Assembly (NCBI GenBank): GCA_002690945.1
Contig: NZGL01000017.1
Location: 11,879-43,996 of the forward strand
From: Gammaproteobacteria bacterium
GTDB taxonomy: Bacteria; Pseudomonadota; Gammaproteobacteria; Magnimaribacterales; TMED112
Length of the DNA stretch: 32,118 bases
Direction: 5' to 3'
Under the pieces are notes generated by a model. That model was given only the letters and a program-made list of their open reading frames with translations, was not told the DNA's origin and searched no databases. Positions 8,026-17,900 of the stretch are shown here, in pieces. Positions within the stretch are counted from its first letter, which is position 1, and every line of letters starts with the position of its first letter. Position numbers and translations under genes: made by a program.

Positions 8026-9696
8026 TTATGGTGATTGAAATGTTGCTCTAAGCCGTCTTTCATATATTGCAGAACTAGAATTAACCTCAGCAGTGGCATA
8101 AGATCTAGCTATTACAGGAACAGACTGGGCTATAAATTCATTTTTATTTATCGGTGCTCTCCATCCTACAGTAAATCCATTGCCACTTCCGTCCATTGTC
8201 ATTCGATTGACCGTGTTATCGCACATTATTCTAAAAAATACATCGTGATTAGTACCATCTCCTAATCCCAACCTCCAATCAAGGTACATATACCCATCAT
8301 CTCCACTAGGATCATGTAAACCACCGTATAATGCACTTTCGCCTTTAACATAACCACATCGGTACCATTTACTTACACACCATGTTTGGTCAGATAAAGA
8401 ACTTGTTTCAGTGCCGCTTGCATTTCTTAATTTTTGTACCAATGTAATTGTAGTTGTGCTGACCGAAGCAACTTCTCCTTCATAATAATCTCCTACTCGA
8501 ATAATATCGCCTGCGGCTACATTTGTCCAATTAGAACTTTTTGTAACAGAAAAATTACTGACATCAGCTCCTGTTCCTGTTTGAACTGCATTTGCTTTGT
8601 CACCTATACCATGAAAAGTCGGTAGATGATCTGTTACTGTATACGCTCCACCATTGCTACTTTGCCAACTTGTATTAGAATGTAAAGTGGCGTGTTCGGC
8701 TGGTGTTTGTCCTATGTAAAAATGGCCATGTTGCATGATAGCATTCCAAGTAGGATTTGCAGAGTTACCACTAGGATTATGATTTCCTCTAAAATAAAAT
8801 TTACCGCCTTGATTTAACCAATAACGTAAATGATTCCAATTTGTAAATCTATATCTCCATTCTGCAAATGGCCTATCATACCCCGAATCTGCACCAAAAT
8901 TTCCCCATTGATTAGAATAGGAATCGTTGCCCCAAGTTCCACTCCAAATTGCATTTCCTTTATTATTTTGATAATCAAATACCGCAGAATTACTAATATC
9001 CATATAATTATGTCTGTGATTAGATGTATTCCTGATATATTCAATATCATCGCTCATTCTGTCTAAATGTCTTTTACTAACTCTACCCGTATCTTCGGTT
9101 AATGCAGAAGCTGCACTTCCATCGTATTTTGTATACGAACCAGCAGTAGATAAAAGAGGAATAGTTGCATTACTGCTTGATCCATGTCCGGTATGCACAA
9201 TAGCATCATTGACTCTACCTAAAATAGCATGTATCTGATAATATGCAGGACCTGTTACAGTTGGATATGTATAACCTGATCCTTGAGTAACAAAATCTAT
9301 AGGAGTTTCGTCGCCCGAATTATCTGTAGTATCAGTTGGGGTTGTTACACTAACCGAAGTTGATGTTACGGCACTATTATCACCTGAACTAGAGGCAGGA
9401 TTACCTGATACACCTCCCAGTTTTGTAAAATTTACTGATGTATTAGATTCGTACTGAGAATCTGTGTACACACCATCAGGATCTTGATTCCAACCTATAC
9501 GCCTATCTGCTTCGTCGCCTGAATTCCAATTTGGAATATTTGGTCCTGGACCCCAAAAGCCAGCCCAAAGGTCGTATTTTAAATCTTTAATATCTTCTGA
9601 TATAATTTTACTAGGGGGCTCTGATCCTGCTGATCCCCCTGGTGCATCAGCAGGATTAAATCCTGTGACTGCATTATATTGTTTTGCATCTGCCAT
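8026..9696 (-). CDS. Virion structural or tail-fibre-like protein, 556 residues
   Basis: This protein is rich in Gly, Ser, Thr, Asn and Trp and has almost no long hydrophobic segment, as is typical for extended fibre or receptor-binding proteins. The N-terminus contains a Gly/Pro/Ser-rich stretch (residues about 15-30). The middle has MSDDIEYIRNTSNHRHNYMD, with a short His-x-His-Asn motif. The C-terminal part includes LDWRLGLGDG and a TMDGSGNGFTVGWR segment, suggesting a beta-rich tip. No enzyme motif is seen. The ATG at 9696 is preceded by TAGGAAAC, 11 bases after the stop of the 1526-residue fibre-like gene. A role in host recognition is inferred from composition and from its place between a fibre-like gene and the small tail-associated gene; it was not recognised as a named family. 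Confidence 0.7.
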   Translation of the reverse strand: MADAKQYNAVTGFNPADAPGGSAGSEPPSKIISEDIKDLKYDLWAGFWGPGPNIPNWNSGDEADRRIGWNQDPDGVYTDSQYESNTSVNFTKLGGVSGNPASSSGDNSAVTSTSVSVTTPTDTTDNSGDETPIDFVTQGSGYTYPTVTGPAYYQIHAILGRVNDAIVHTGHGSSSNATIPLLSTAGSYTKYDGSAASALTEDTGRVSKRHLDRMSDDIEYIRNTSNHRHNYMDISNSAVFDYQNNKGNAIWSGTWGNDSYSNQWGNFGADSGYDRPFAEWRYRFTNWNHLRYWLNQGGKFYFRGNHNPSGNSANPTWNAIMQHGHFYIGQTPAEHATLHSNTSWQSSNGGAYTVTDHLPTFHGIGDKANAVQTGTGADVSNFSVTKSSNWTNVAAGDIIRVGDYYEGEVASVSTTTITLVQKLRNASGTETSSLSDQTWCVSKWYRCGYVKGESALYGGLHDPSGDDGYMYLDWRLGLGDGTNHDVFFRIMCDNTVNRMTMDGSGNGFTVGWRAPINKNEFIAQSVPVIARSYATAEVNSSSAIYERRLRATFQSP

Positions 9697-9707
9697 CTAG
9701 TTTCCTA

Positions 9708-12700
9708 TTAGTTTCTAGCAACGGCTATTTCTATTGTACCTTCTCCATCAGAATCATGTGCTTCGATTGCTCTTCCAATTATAGCATATGCAGAATCTTT
9801 AGTCAAGTCTGCTTTTCTTGCTACACCTTTTGTTGAAGACGATACTAACCTATCACCTTTACTTATCTTGCCTTTAACCTTGCAAGGACAACGACCTACC
9901 ATTGCAACTTTTGGATGGGTTTTATCTCTTGATCCTTTTTCTCCTGCACCACCATTTAAAACAAATCCTGGTTCAGTTGATATTACTCCAAATACATTTT
10001 CGTCATTGTCTTTAGTAGTTGCAGATATTTCTTTATCGCCACCCATTGCAACTACTGTACCTGGTGTTAATTCTTCGTCTGCTTCGTATCTTTCTGCTAA
10101 GTCAGCTGTATATGTTGCTTGGAAAGTTGAACCAGCAGTTAATGACCAATCGCCTGTCACTGTACCAGTGTCTGAAGCAGATCCTGCACTAATATTTTTT
10201 ACATAAATAGTTTTCCATCGCCTGTTAGTTGACCCAGTAGCACTACTTCCTGAATTTTGACTAGCAACTTCAGTTTCATAATCTGTTGCACCTAGATCAT
10301 GTGTATTGTCACCATCTGGAAATATATCAGATCCTACATCGGATTTAAAATATGTCTTTCTAGTAAATTGATCCGAACTTGTATTTCCGTCACCTAAGTG
10401 AATATCACCACCATGACCTAATCTACAATCTGTAGCATGAACTTCAAATCGTTTTACTTGTCCTGTGCCAGCAGTATCAGCAACTTTAATATATTGATCT
10501 GCTTGCAAGCAAATGTTATTACCTGTAAATTCTGAATGACTTGATGCATATGGATATGCGGTACCTCCGGCAGTTCCTGCATGACCTGATGCTTTAAGAT
10601 AAACATAAGATACTCCGCCTCCTGTTGCAGTTTGTAATGTAGCATATGATGCTCCGCCATTACTTCTAGCTTCGACGTTTACGTTTCCTGTTCCGTCTGT
10701 CGAAGAATCAGTACCGCTTTGAGCTCTAATTAAAATATCACCATCGCCTTTAGTACCTGCATTTGTAGCAACAATGTTTATTTTTGCTTTTGCAGCAGTA
10801 CCACTAGCATGTGTATTTCTACTTAATATTGTCAATTCTTCTAACGAAGCATTTGGATTTTCTACACGAACATTTCTTGTATATGTATCAATAAAATGTA
10901 AATGTTGTGTACCTAATGTCATTCCTCCGCCTTTATACGGAAATGTTTCTGAAGTAATGCCATGATCATTATGACCATCCATTGCTGGATAAGCACCAAC
11001 ATATTTGTTATCACTATCTGCTACTGCAGAACCAGCAGTATTAGACGAACTTCTATCAGTGCTCGGCGTATTTTCTAATTTAGTAGTGGCCGGTATATGT
11101 CCAGGATATGCACAAAACGCACCATTAAATTTAATTGCATTTATTTCTTTAAACGGTTTGGCTGATCTATATCCAACTCCGGCAGTAGTAGTACCCATAC
11201 TACTAAGGTAATGACCGTATTGATTTGAAAGATTAGTACAAGTTACATCTTGTTTACCGCCAGTTGCTATGTAATCGGTTTGAGAAGCAGTTGTTGTATC
11301 TCTTGCTTCGCCGACTACTGCGGTATTAGGACCTGTTCCTGAATAATATTTTCCTTTAGTATATATAGTTCCGCCACCAATAACGCCTGTTGCGTTAACC
11401 GTTAAACCTACAAATCCTCCAGTTCCTGCAGCATCTTGAATAAGTAATCTAGGATTTTTCCATCCTATTGATCTGCCTTCAGGTAATGCAGTTAACACAC
11501 CTTCGCTATTGTTAATTACATACACAGGTTCATCTAAAAATCCTGTATCGTTATTAGCACTACCCCATGCATTAGTAGTATGTCCTGAATTAGTTGTAGG
11601 TACTGTACTATAATTGTACCGATAAGGACCAGCAGATCCTTTTATGTAACCTACAGATGTACTAGATCCTGTTGCCCAAGATTTTGCTACTGTTTGGGAT
11701 ATGCCCGACGATCCGATACCATCAGTAGTAGTAGAACTATTTGTAGTCAACACCGCAGAATCTTTTCCATCTACAGGAATAGCATCTCTATAAAAATGAA
11801 ACTCACCTCTTATGATACGTTCATCTTGGTCTACTAAAATAAAATCTTTATCTGCATTATAAGGGTATGACGCCGAATCTACATCTTGTGCAAATCCATT
11901 ATATGTTGTAAGTTTACCGCCATTGGATCTTCCGACCAATGAAGAACTACTATGATCTCTATGATCACTAACAATGTCTGCTTTTACACCCTGTTCTGCC
12001 ATTACTAGTCTAGCATCAAAGTTGGCTAGAGATACACCTGATCTTGTAATAGTGTCAGCTACCACATTAGGTTTATCTTTATTCGAGCTTTCTGCTTCGG
12101 TTAAGTCTGAATGAGCAAATGTTGATACTTTAAAATAATCTTGTCCATCAAAATCGTCTCCACCTGTTACTGCGGTTGAAGCATTTCCTGTACCTGCACC
12201 GGCACTATCATCCCACATTAATGCGGCAGGATTTACATAATTACCGCTAGTTTTTCCTCTGTTAACCCAAAATCCTGAAACTCCAGTATATGCATTATTA
12301 TCTAGATCACCACCTAATTGATGCTGACTACTGTTTAATTGAAATAGATTATCTTCAATTAGTAAATTATTAGATTCAACTACAAGAGAACTTCCTGATA
12401 CTGTATGAGTTCCTTTAACATGAACATTACCATTAACTTGAAGATTTTTTTCTATATGCACTCCGCCTTTAACTCTAAGAGCTCCATTTGGGTCGGCCCC
12501 TGAAGCAGAGTTTCCGATAGTTTGATCTCTTTCAAATGCTACTTCAACATAGCCTGCTAATCGTTTAACTGCGGCAGTCGAAGTTGCAGTTGTGGTTAAT
12601 GATCCACCTGAAGCAGAATTATATTCTGCTTTCCCTGTGTATGTACTTGAACTATTATCATCACCGCCTAATGCAGTACCTCCGTACCCCGAACTGGCTG

Positions 12701-14288
12701 TTGATTGTCCGTCATTTAATGTTAGTCCATCAATTCCGGGATCATTTTGAAATGGGTTTGTTAAGTCATTTATAGCATTAGATTGAAATTTAGAATATGT
12801 ACCACCATGTAACTTATCACCGCTAATAGCATCGGGATCTAATAAAATTCTATTGTCGCCTAATTCTGCAACTAATTTTGCTCCAGAACCACTTCCTACA
12901 CTACCTAGTGTAATACCACTGCCTTCGCCGGATTCCGTACTAAGAGCATATGTGTATCCTGAACCAGGCGTACTAACTGTAACTCCTGTTATAACTCCTC
13001 CTGTAACAGTCAATGAACCTACGGCAGTTACTCCTGAACTAGGAGCAGCAAATGTAATAGTTGTACCGTTAGCATAATTACTGCCTCCATCAATGATTTT
13101 TACACTTTGAATTGAGTTACCAAATCCTGATCGGCATCCTGTTAAATCTATTTGATCCGAAGGATTTATTCCTACACGAATACTACCATTAATAGCCGGT
13201 CTAATAGGAGGCGATGAATATCCTTTACCTCCTGTCATTCCGCCGCTGGCAGTCATTGTAATACCTGTAATCTTATCCTCGTCGGCAGTTCCGTCGCCTC
13301 CCCTAACAACATTAGCAGTTGCTGCGACACCGCCAGTACCTTGAGGTGGTCCTATTACTACTGTATGACCCGAAGTTGCAGTATATCCACTACCTTTATT
13401 GGTCATTACTGCACCGGTAATTTTTCCTAATTGGGAACTATCAGTTCTATCAATAATAGCATAACCTTCTGCTTGGGTACCATCCGATTCGTTAGGCGGA
13501 CTAAATTTTAAATCATATCTATAACCTGCCACTGTCGAACCTGACGAAGATGTTACATCAGGATCAAATTCTCCGGCTAAAGTTAGTCCTGTGGTTATTT
13601 TTGGAAACTCTGTATATATGGGCAATCCATCTGGATGCTTTTCTTGTTTATATACAGTAGAAGTAGAACCTATTGTTATAGTGGCATCTGCTTTCAATGG
13701 TTCCCAGGGTAGTTGAGTATTAGCAAAATTAAATATACCAACAATTTTTTTGTTTAGAACTACTTTAATACATGGATATGCAGTAGGAGGTGTTGATCCA
13801 TCTGTTACATGAGAATTTATAGATTGAAATAGGAACGTAGCATCAGCAGATACCGGTACACTTAATTGTCCCCATTGTAATACACCACTTTCGTCTTTGT
13901 ATCTAATATTCAAAATGCCATTATCTGAACTACTATCAAACCAAAAATCACCTTCTCGTGGAGTATAACCACTAGAATCGGTTGTAGGATCAGCAGTTGC
14001 AACCGTTATATTTGCTAACTGTTTCCATTTTTGATTACCTGAATTATCAGCATCAAGCATATATAAATACCCGTCTGTCGGTTTAAACCATAATTGGCCC
14101 ACCATAGGATTTGTAGGTGCAGTATCTCTTGAAAAATTTTCAAGGATATGAACAAAATTTTCTGAGATTAATTGTCCATAATTTTTATAGTTTTGACCTA
14201 TAAGGTTTAAACTTGTTTGAGTATTAACAGTACCTTCCAATACATTTGCTACTGTTGACCCTTTATAATTTTTTATATTATATGGCAT
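9708..14288 (-). CDS. Large tail-fibre-like protein, 1526 residues, with GSGY repeats and a C-terminal DLAERY domain
   Basis: The N-terminus (about 1-95) has the pattern NYKGSTVANVLEGTVNTQTS, then LIGQNYKNYGQLISENFVHI, then PMVGQLWF. It resembles the attachment end of tail-fibre-like proteins in marine T4-like phages, as I remember them. Residues about 285-480 contain several GSGY-type turns (NKGSGY, GGKGYSSPP, GGSNYANG, TPGSGYTY) in a repetitive beta-rich stretch. Residues near 610-660 show the ladder VKGGVHIEKNLQVNGNVHVK, a beta-solenoid-like pattern before the tip. The last 120 residues begin DLAERYEADEELTPGTVVAM and contain VAMVGRCPCKVKGKISKGD. This C-terminal type is common in phage fibres and resembles intramolecular chaperone or Peptidase_G2-like ends, though I cannot confirm self-cleavage. 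The start ATG follows AAAGGTAAAAAT. Host adsorption is the likely role. Confidence 0.84.
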   Translation of the reverse strand: MPYNIKNYKGSTVANVLEGTVNTQTSLNLIGQNYKNYGQLISENFVHILENFSRDTAPTNPMVGQLWFKPTDGYLYMLDADNSGNQKWKQLANITVATADPTTDSSGYTPREGDFWFDSSSDNGILNIRYKDESGVLQWGQLSVPVSADATFLFQSINSHVTDGSTPPTAYPCIKVVLNKKIVGIFNFANTQLPWEPLKADATITIGSTSTVYKQEKHPDGLPIYTEFPKITTGLTLAGEFDPDVTSSSGSTVAGYRYDLKFSPPNESDGTQAEGYAIIDRTDSSQLGKITGAVMTNKGSGYTATSGHTVVIGPPQGTGGVAATANVVRGGDGTADEDKITGITMTASGGMTGGKGYSSPPIRPAINGSIRVGINPSDQIDLTGCRSGFGNSIQSVKIIDGGSNYANGTTITFAAPSSGVTAVGSLTVTGGVITGVTVSTPGSGYTYALSTESGEGSGITLGSVGSGSGAKLVAELGDNRILLDPDAISGDKLHGGTYSKFQSNAINDLTNPFQNDPGIDGLTLNDGQSTASSGYGGTALGGDDNSSSTYTGKAEYNSASGGSLTTTATSTAAVKRLAGYVEVAFERDQTIGNSASGADPNGALRVKGGVHIEKNLQVNGNVHVKGTHTVSGSSLVVESNNLLIEDNLFQLNSSQHQLGGDLDNNAYTGVSGFWVNRGKTSGNYVNPAALMWDDSAGAGTGNASTAVTGGDDFDGQDYFKVSTFAHSDLTEAESSNKDKPNVVADTITRSGVSLANFDARLVMAEQGVKADIVSDHRDHSSSSLVGRSNGGKLTTYNGFAQDVDSASYPYNADKDFILVDQDERIIRGEFHFYRDAIPVDGKDSAVLTTNSSTTTDGIGSSGISQTVAKSWATGSSTSVGYIKGSAGPYRYNYSTVPTTNSGHTTNAWGSANNDTGFLDEPVYVINNSEGVLTALPEGRSIGWKNPRLLIQDAAGTGGFVGLTVNATGVIGGGTIYTKGKYYSGTGPNTAVVGEARDTTTASQTDYIATGGKQDVTCTNLSNQYGHYLSSMGTTTAGVGYRSAKPFKEINAIKFNGAFCAYPGHIPATTKLENTPSTDRSSSNTAGSAVADSDNKYVGAYPAMDGHNDHGITSETFPYKGGGMTLGTQHLHFIDTYTRNVRVENPNASLEELTILSRNTHASGTAAKAKINIVATNAGTKGDGDILIRAQSGTDSSTDGTGNVNVEARSNGGASYATLQTATGGGVSYVYLKASGHAGTAGGTAYPYASSHSEFTGNNICLQADQYIKVADTAGTGQVKRFEVHATDCRLGHGGDIHLGDGNTSSDQFTRKTYFKSDVGSDIFPDGDNTHDLGATDYETEVASQNSGSSATGSTNRRWKTIYVKNISAGSASDTGTVTGDWSLTAGSTFQATYTADLAERYEADEELTPGTVVAMGGDKEISATTKDNDENVFGVISTEPGFVLNGGAGEKGSRDKTHPKVAMVGRCPCKVKGKISKGDRLVSSSTKGVARKADLTKDSAYAIIGRAIEAHDSDGEGTIEIAVARN

Positions 14289-14298
14289 ATTTTTACCT

Positions 14299-14931
14299 TT
14301 ATGTTGCTACGTAATTAGTTCTTATTCTTATTGTATATAAGACTTGTATTTTTCTATTAGCAGACTTTTCCACAGGATGAAAAATAACATGACTTAACAA
14401 TAGTCCTTGATTTCTACCATCTACTGATTTAGATTTTAATCCTATCTCATCAAAAATAAATTGACCATCGCTATTATCAACTGTATTCTGCGATACAATA
14501 GGCGAAGACAAATTAAAATTTGTATCAGATGATGCTGGTTCGTCATATGCTAATGTAGATGTAATGACTATATCTGTATATGCTGATCCGTCAGCATATA
14601 CAATTTCCATTTTATTATTTGCAGTATCATCGTTATCGGCATCTAATGTATCTATATTTTTAAAAAACTTATCTGCATATAAATCATCATTTGCTAAATT
14701 AACTTTAGGTTCTCTATATGAAATATTTCCTTGAGCATCTGTAATAGTCCCATCACTACCAAAATGCATTTCGTATAAAGTAAAATTATCTTTATTACTT
14801 AAAGTATTAGCGATGCATCTACTCATATTTTCAGAATGTATTTTGTTAGGTTTATCTACAAAAACCTCACCAGTATCTACGTCAAAAATTTTAACGTGTC
14901 CTTGCATGTCTATATTAATATTACTTTTCAT
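14299..14931 (-). CDS. Conserved T4-like virion structural protein, 210 residues
   Basis: The N-terminal segment GHVKIFDVDTGEVFVDKPNK continues into IHSENMSRCIANTLSNK and then YEMHFGSDG. The C-terminal part reads FIFDEIGLKSKS, then LLLSHVIFHPVEKSANRKIQ and YTIRIRT. This beta-rich layout is familiar from hypothetical or structural proteins encoded next to baseplate genes in marine T4-like phages. Its exact place in the particle is not known to me. No signal peptide, membrane segment or catalytic motif is visible. The ATG at 14931 is preceded by ATAAGGTAAAATAATA, and a TATAAATA late-promoter-like box lies about 20 bases upstream, overlapping the end of the giant gene. It may therefore have its own late transcript in addition to readthrough. 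Confidence 0.75.
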   Translation of the reverse strand: MKSNINIDMQGHVKIFDVDTGEVFVDKPNKIHSENMSRCIANTLSNKDNFTLYEMHFGSDGTITDAQGNISYREPKVNLANDDLYADKFFKNIDTLDADNDDTANNKMEIVYADGSAYTDIVITSTLAYDEPASSDTNFNLSSPIVSQNTVDNSDGQFIFDEIGLKSKSVDGRNQGLLLSHVIFHPVEKSANRKIQVLYTIRIRTNYVAT

Positions 14932-14950
14932 TATTATTTTACCTTATTAA

Positions 14951-14958
14951 TATTTATA
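14951..14958 (-). promoter_or_regulatory. Putative T4-type late promoter TATAAATA
   Basis: The minus strand reads TATAAATA, the exact T4 late-promoter core, starting at 14958 and overlapping the TAA stop of the giant protein gene (14954-14956). It lies 19 bases ahead of the ATG at 14931, giving a short leader that includes AAGGT. Orientation and distance fit transcription of the 210-residue protein and the fibre genes beyond it. In such an AT-rich genome chance matches are possible. Confidence 0.5.
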
Positions 14959-17900
14959 TGGTTCCTTTTGTCACAGCTAAGCCTTGTATTGGACTAGTAC
15001 CAGCAATAGTAGTATTAGCTGAAGGATTAAACGCCGGATAACCTAACGGATCTGTTGCTAATGTTAAGTTCATATCAGTACCTGCTTTTACAACAGAAGC
15101 AGAATTTGCATGTGCTTGTGGAGTTGTACCATCGACTCCTCGTGTGCATCCTGTTAATGTATTTGTTGATACTCCTGTAAATGTAATTCTTTCAGATCCT
15201 ATAACTATTGTACCTGTATTTCCTGTTTCTTTAACTGCACTTGCCGAAGTTACCGGAATAGACGTTGCAGTTGCCGTAATTGCACTAGTTAATGTTGTTT
15301 TTTTAGTATTAATAATAGCTTCATATTTTCTTGTACCTGCATCTGTAATAAAAATTCTAAAAGCTCTAGATGCAGCGGCTTCTGTACTACCACTTGTGTT
15401 TGTTTGCACTCGTATATCTAATACTTCTGTTGCAGTAGTTTTAGATTCTTCTATTATGGTTCTAGCATCTGCAATAGTTTCTATTTTACTATGATACGGT
15501 TTTGTATCATTTAAAAATTCTAAAATATCATCTTCACTACCTATATCAAATGTTTTAGGTGTTAAATTTAATGGTGTACTTCTTGTTAATTGTAGCACAG
15601 ATGATTTTGCAATCCAATCTATGTTTTCCTGTTCACTATAAATATATCTTATCATCGCAAAGAAAAATTCTTTGTAAAATGATTGATATGCTCCAACAAA
15701 TACATCCAATCGTAATGCATCTAAAATATTTAAAAATTCATTATTATAATTTTTATCCCAGCCGGTTATGTCCCATTCTACGGCATCCCAGCCTCCATCT
15801 TCGTCATTAATATTATACAATGTTTCTTTAATTTGTATAGTACCATTTTGTTTACCAGTTTTTAACCATTGGTTAGATACCCACTGATAAAATGCCCATG
15901 CTCCTGCTCCGTCGTCGTCATCTACTCTTACAGTTGTATACAATGATGTGTTTACATCGTATAATTCATTTCTTGTGTTTACTGTTTGTTGAGTAACTGT
16001 AGATGAATTAATAGTATAATCAGGACGGAACCAGTCGGCATATACCCAATAATCTTGAGGTGTGTATGTAGTATTGCCCTTATTAAATGTTCCACCTAAT
16101 CTTTTTCTCCAATTAAGTTGAGAATCGCTTAAATTTATTGTTAATAATAATTCATTTACTTTTTGTACTACAACTCGTATTGCTTTTAATCTATCTTTAA
16201 TTAAACTTTGTTTATATGGACGTATTTGACTACCATATCTAAATAATTCATTTAATCTTAAATCTGGCACTCTGTTAGGAGCTTCATATGATATTGTATT
16301 ATCATTCAAATATTCATATGTTCCTGTTAATAATTGAGTCCATGGTTGTCTGGAAAAGTTTCCTATTTCATTAAATGAGGCAAACTGATCATGAGCAACA
16401 ATCGTAGAAGCAGTAGTAGTTACAGGATGATTGGTGCCTCTTGTAACTAGTAATCTATCTCCTGTTGATACATTTGTAAATTCAATATCATCAACAAAAA
16501 TTATTACATCACTACTAGGTGAAGATTGTAAATCTATTTTTAAAAATACGGATTGATATCTATCACTTTGTGCAACTACCTCTAATTGAAGGCCGTATAA
16601 TTCATTTGCAGCAACCGATGTTATAGCAATGGTGTCGCTGGTCTCTACTGTAAATCCTGAAAAATTAGTTTGAGACGAACTTGCATGTCCGTACGATAAT
16701 GTCGCAGATCCTGATCCTGACCAAGCAGAAGAAGATCTAAATTTAATCTTAATTAAATGTTTTACACCAGCAGTTATACCTGCATACGCAGGTAATGTTA
16801 TGTCTATTTTTTGTCCTACATATCCAACTTGTGTACCAGATGATATAGTAAATTTACCAGAATATGTTCCGTTTAATACTTCACCACTAGTTGATGTAAT
16901 CGCTAATGCACCTGCTTGTGTAGACCAATAAGTTGTTGCATTGGTATTAAAATCAAAATTTTGTAAGTAATTAGTATCAGACAAAAATTTTTCAGTTGCA
17001 TAACGATCATAATATTTTAATTCTACAACTTCGTTTACTATTTTTGCATATGATTGAACATAACCTGATCCTTTTCTTGCGGCATTCATTGTTATAGCAG
17101 TAATAGAACCATTAGTTAACGTAACGTCTGCATCTATAACAGTTGCTCTAGTACCTGTCGAAGTTTCGGGATATGAAATGTATACACTTGGTTTAGATTG
17201 ATATCCTGAGCCGCCTCGAACTATTGTAATACTATCAATTACTCCTCCTACTATATTTGGAAAAGCAAATGCAGTAATATCTTCTAGAGGTAATCCTAAA
17301 GTATTACCTACCGGTGGATCTATTGTAACAACAGCTCCAAAAGTTAAATTATTTGCTATTGGACTTATTCTTATTTCAGGATAATGTTTTGCCCAATGAC
17401 TAGTAGAAGTTAATGCATTTCCTGTATTGCTATTTGCAAGTGAAATATATTGTATTTTATTTGTAGCATCATTTACTATGGCATCTTTTGCATATGTTGT
17501 TCCGCCGGCGTAATTAGCAATAGTAGGCAAACTTAACATTAATCTTGCCGATTCTAATTCTATTGATATTGCATTATTATGCAAATTACCACTATAAGAA
17601 ACAACAGAATTGGCTGGGTATTCTAAATCTCCGCTCCAATTATATGATACTGTATTAATACTACCACCGACTGCTGTTTCTTGTCCGACTAATCCTAATG
17701 TTGTTTTTGTTTGATCGAATCCCAATATACTTTCGTGCATTCTGTTTGCTAATATTCTAGGAACAACCGAACTATCATTTTCTCTTAGTGTTAGCCATTC
17801 TTTATGTGTTTGTCCGACACTATTTGTAAAATTAATTTGAACTGTTGAATTTTTATTAAGAATTTTTTCTAAATTACCGCTTATTAAACTCGATGTACCT

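Noticed and set aside
8145-8152. GATAAATA box on the minus strand inside the 556-residue gene
   Set aside because: It lies about 130 bases before the next start and within coding sequence; too common a pattern in this DNA to list as a promoter.
9868-10206. Rightward open frame of 112 codons opposite the fibre-like gene
   Set aside because: An antisense shadow caused by the codon pattern of the fibre C-terminus.
12853-13450. GSGY-type turns in the fibre protein considered as a collagen-like repeat
   Set aside because: The spacing is irregular and there is no Gly-x-y periodicity; it is a set of beta-rich turns common in phage structural proteins.
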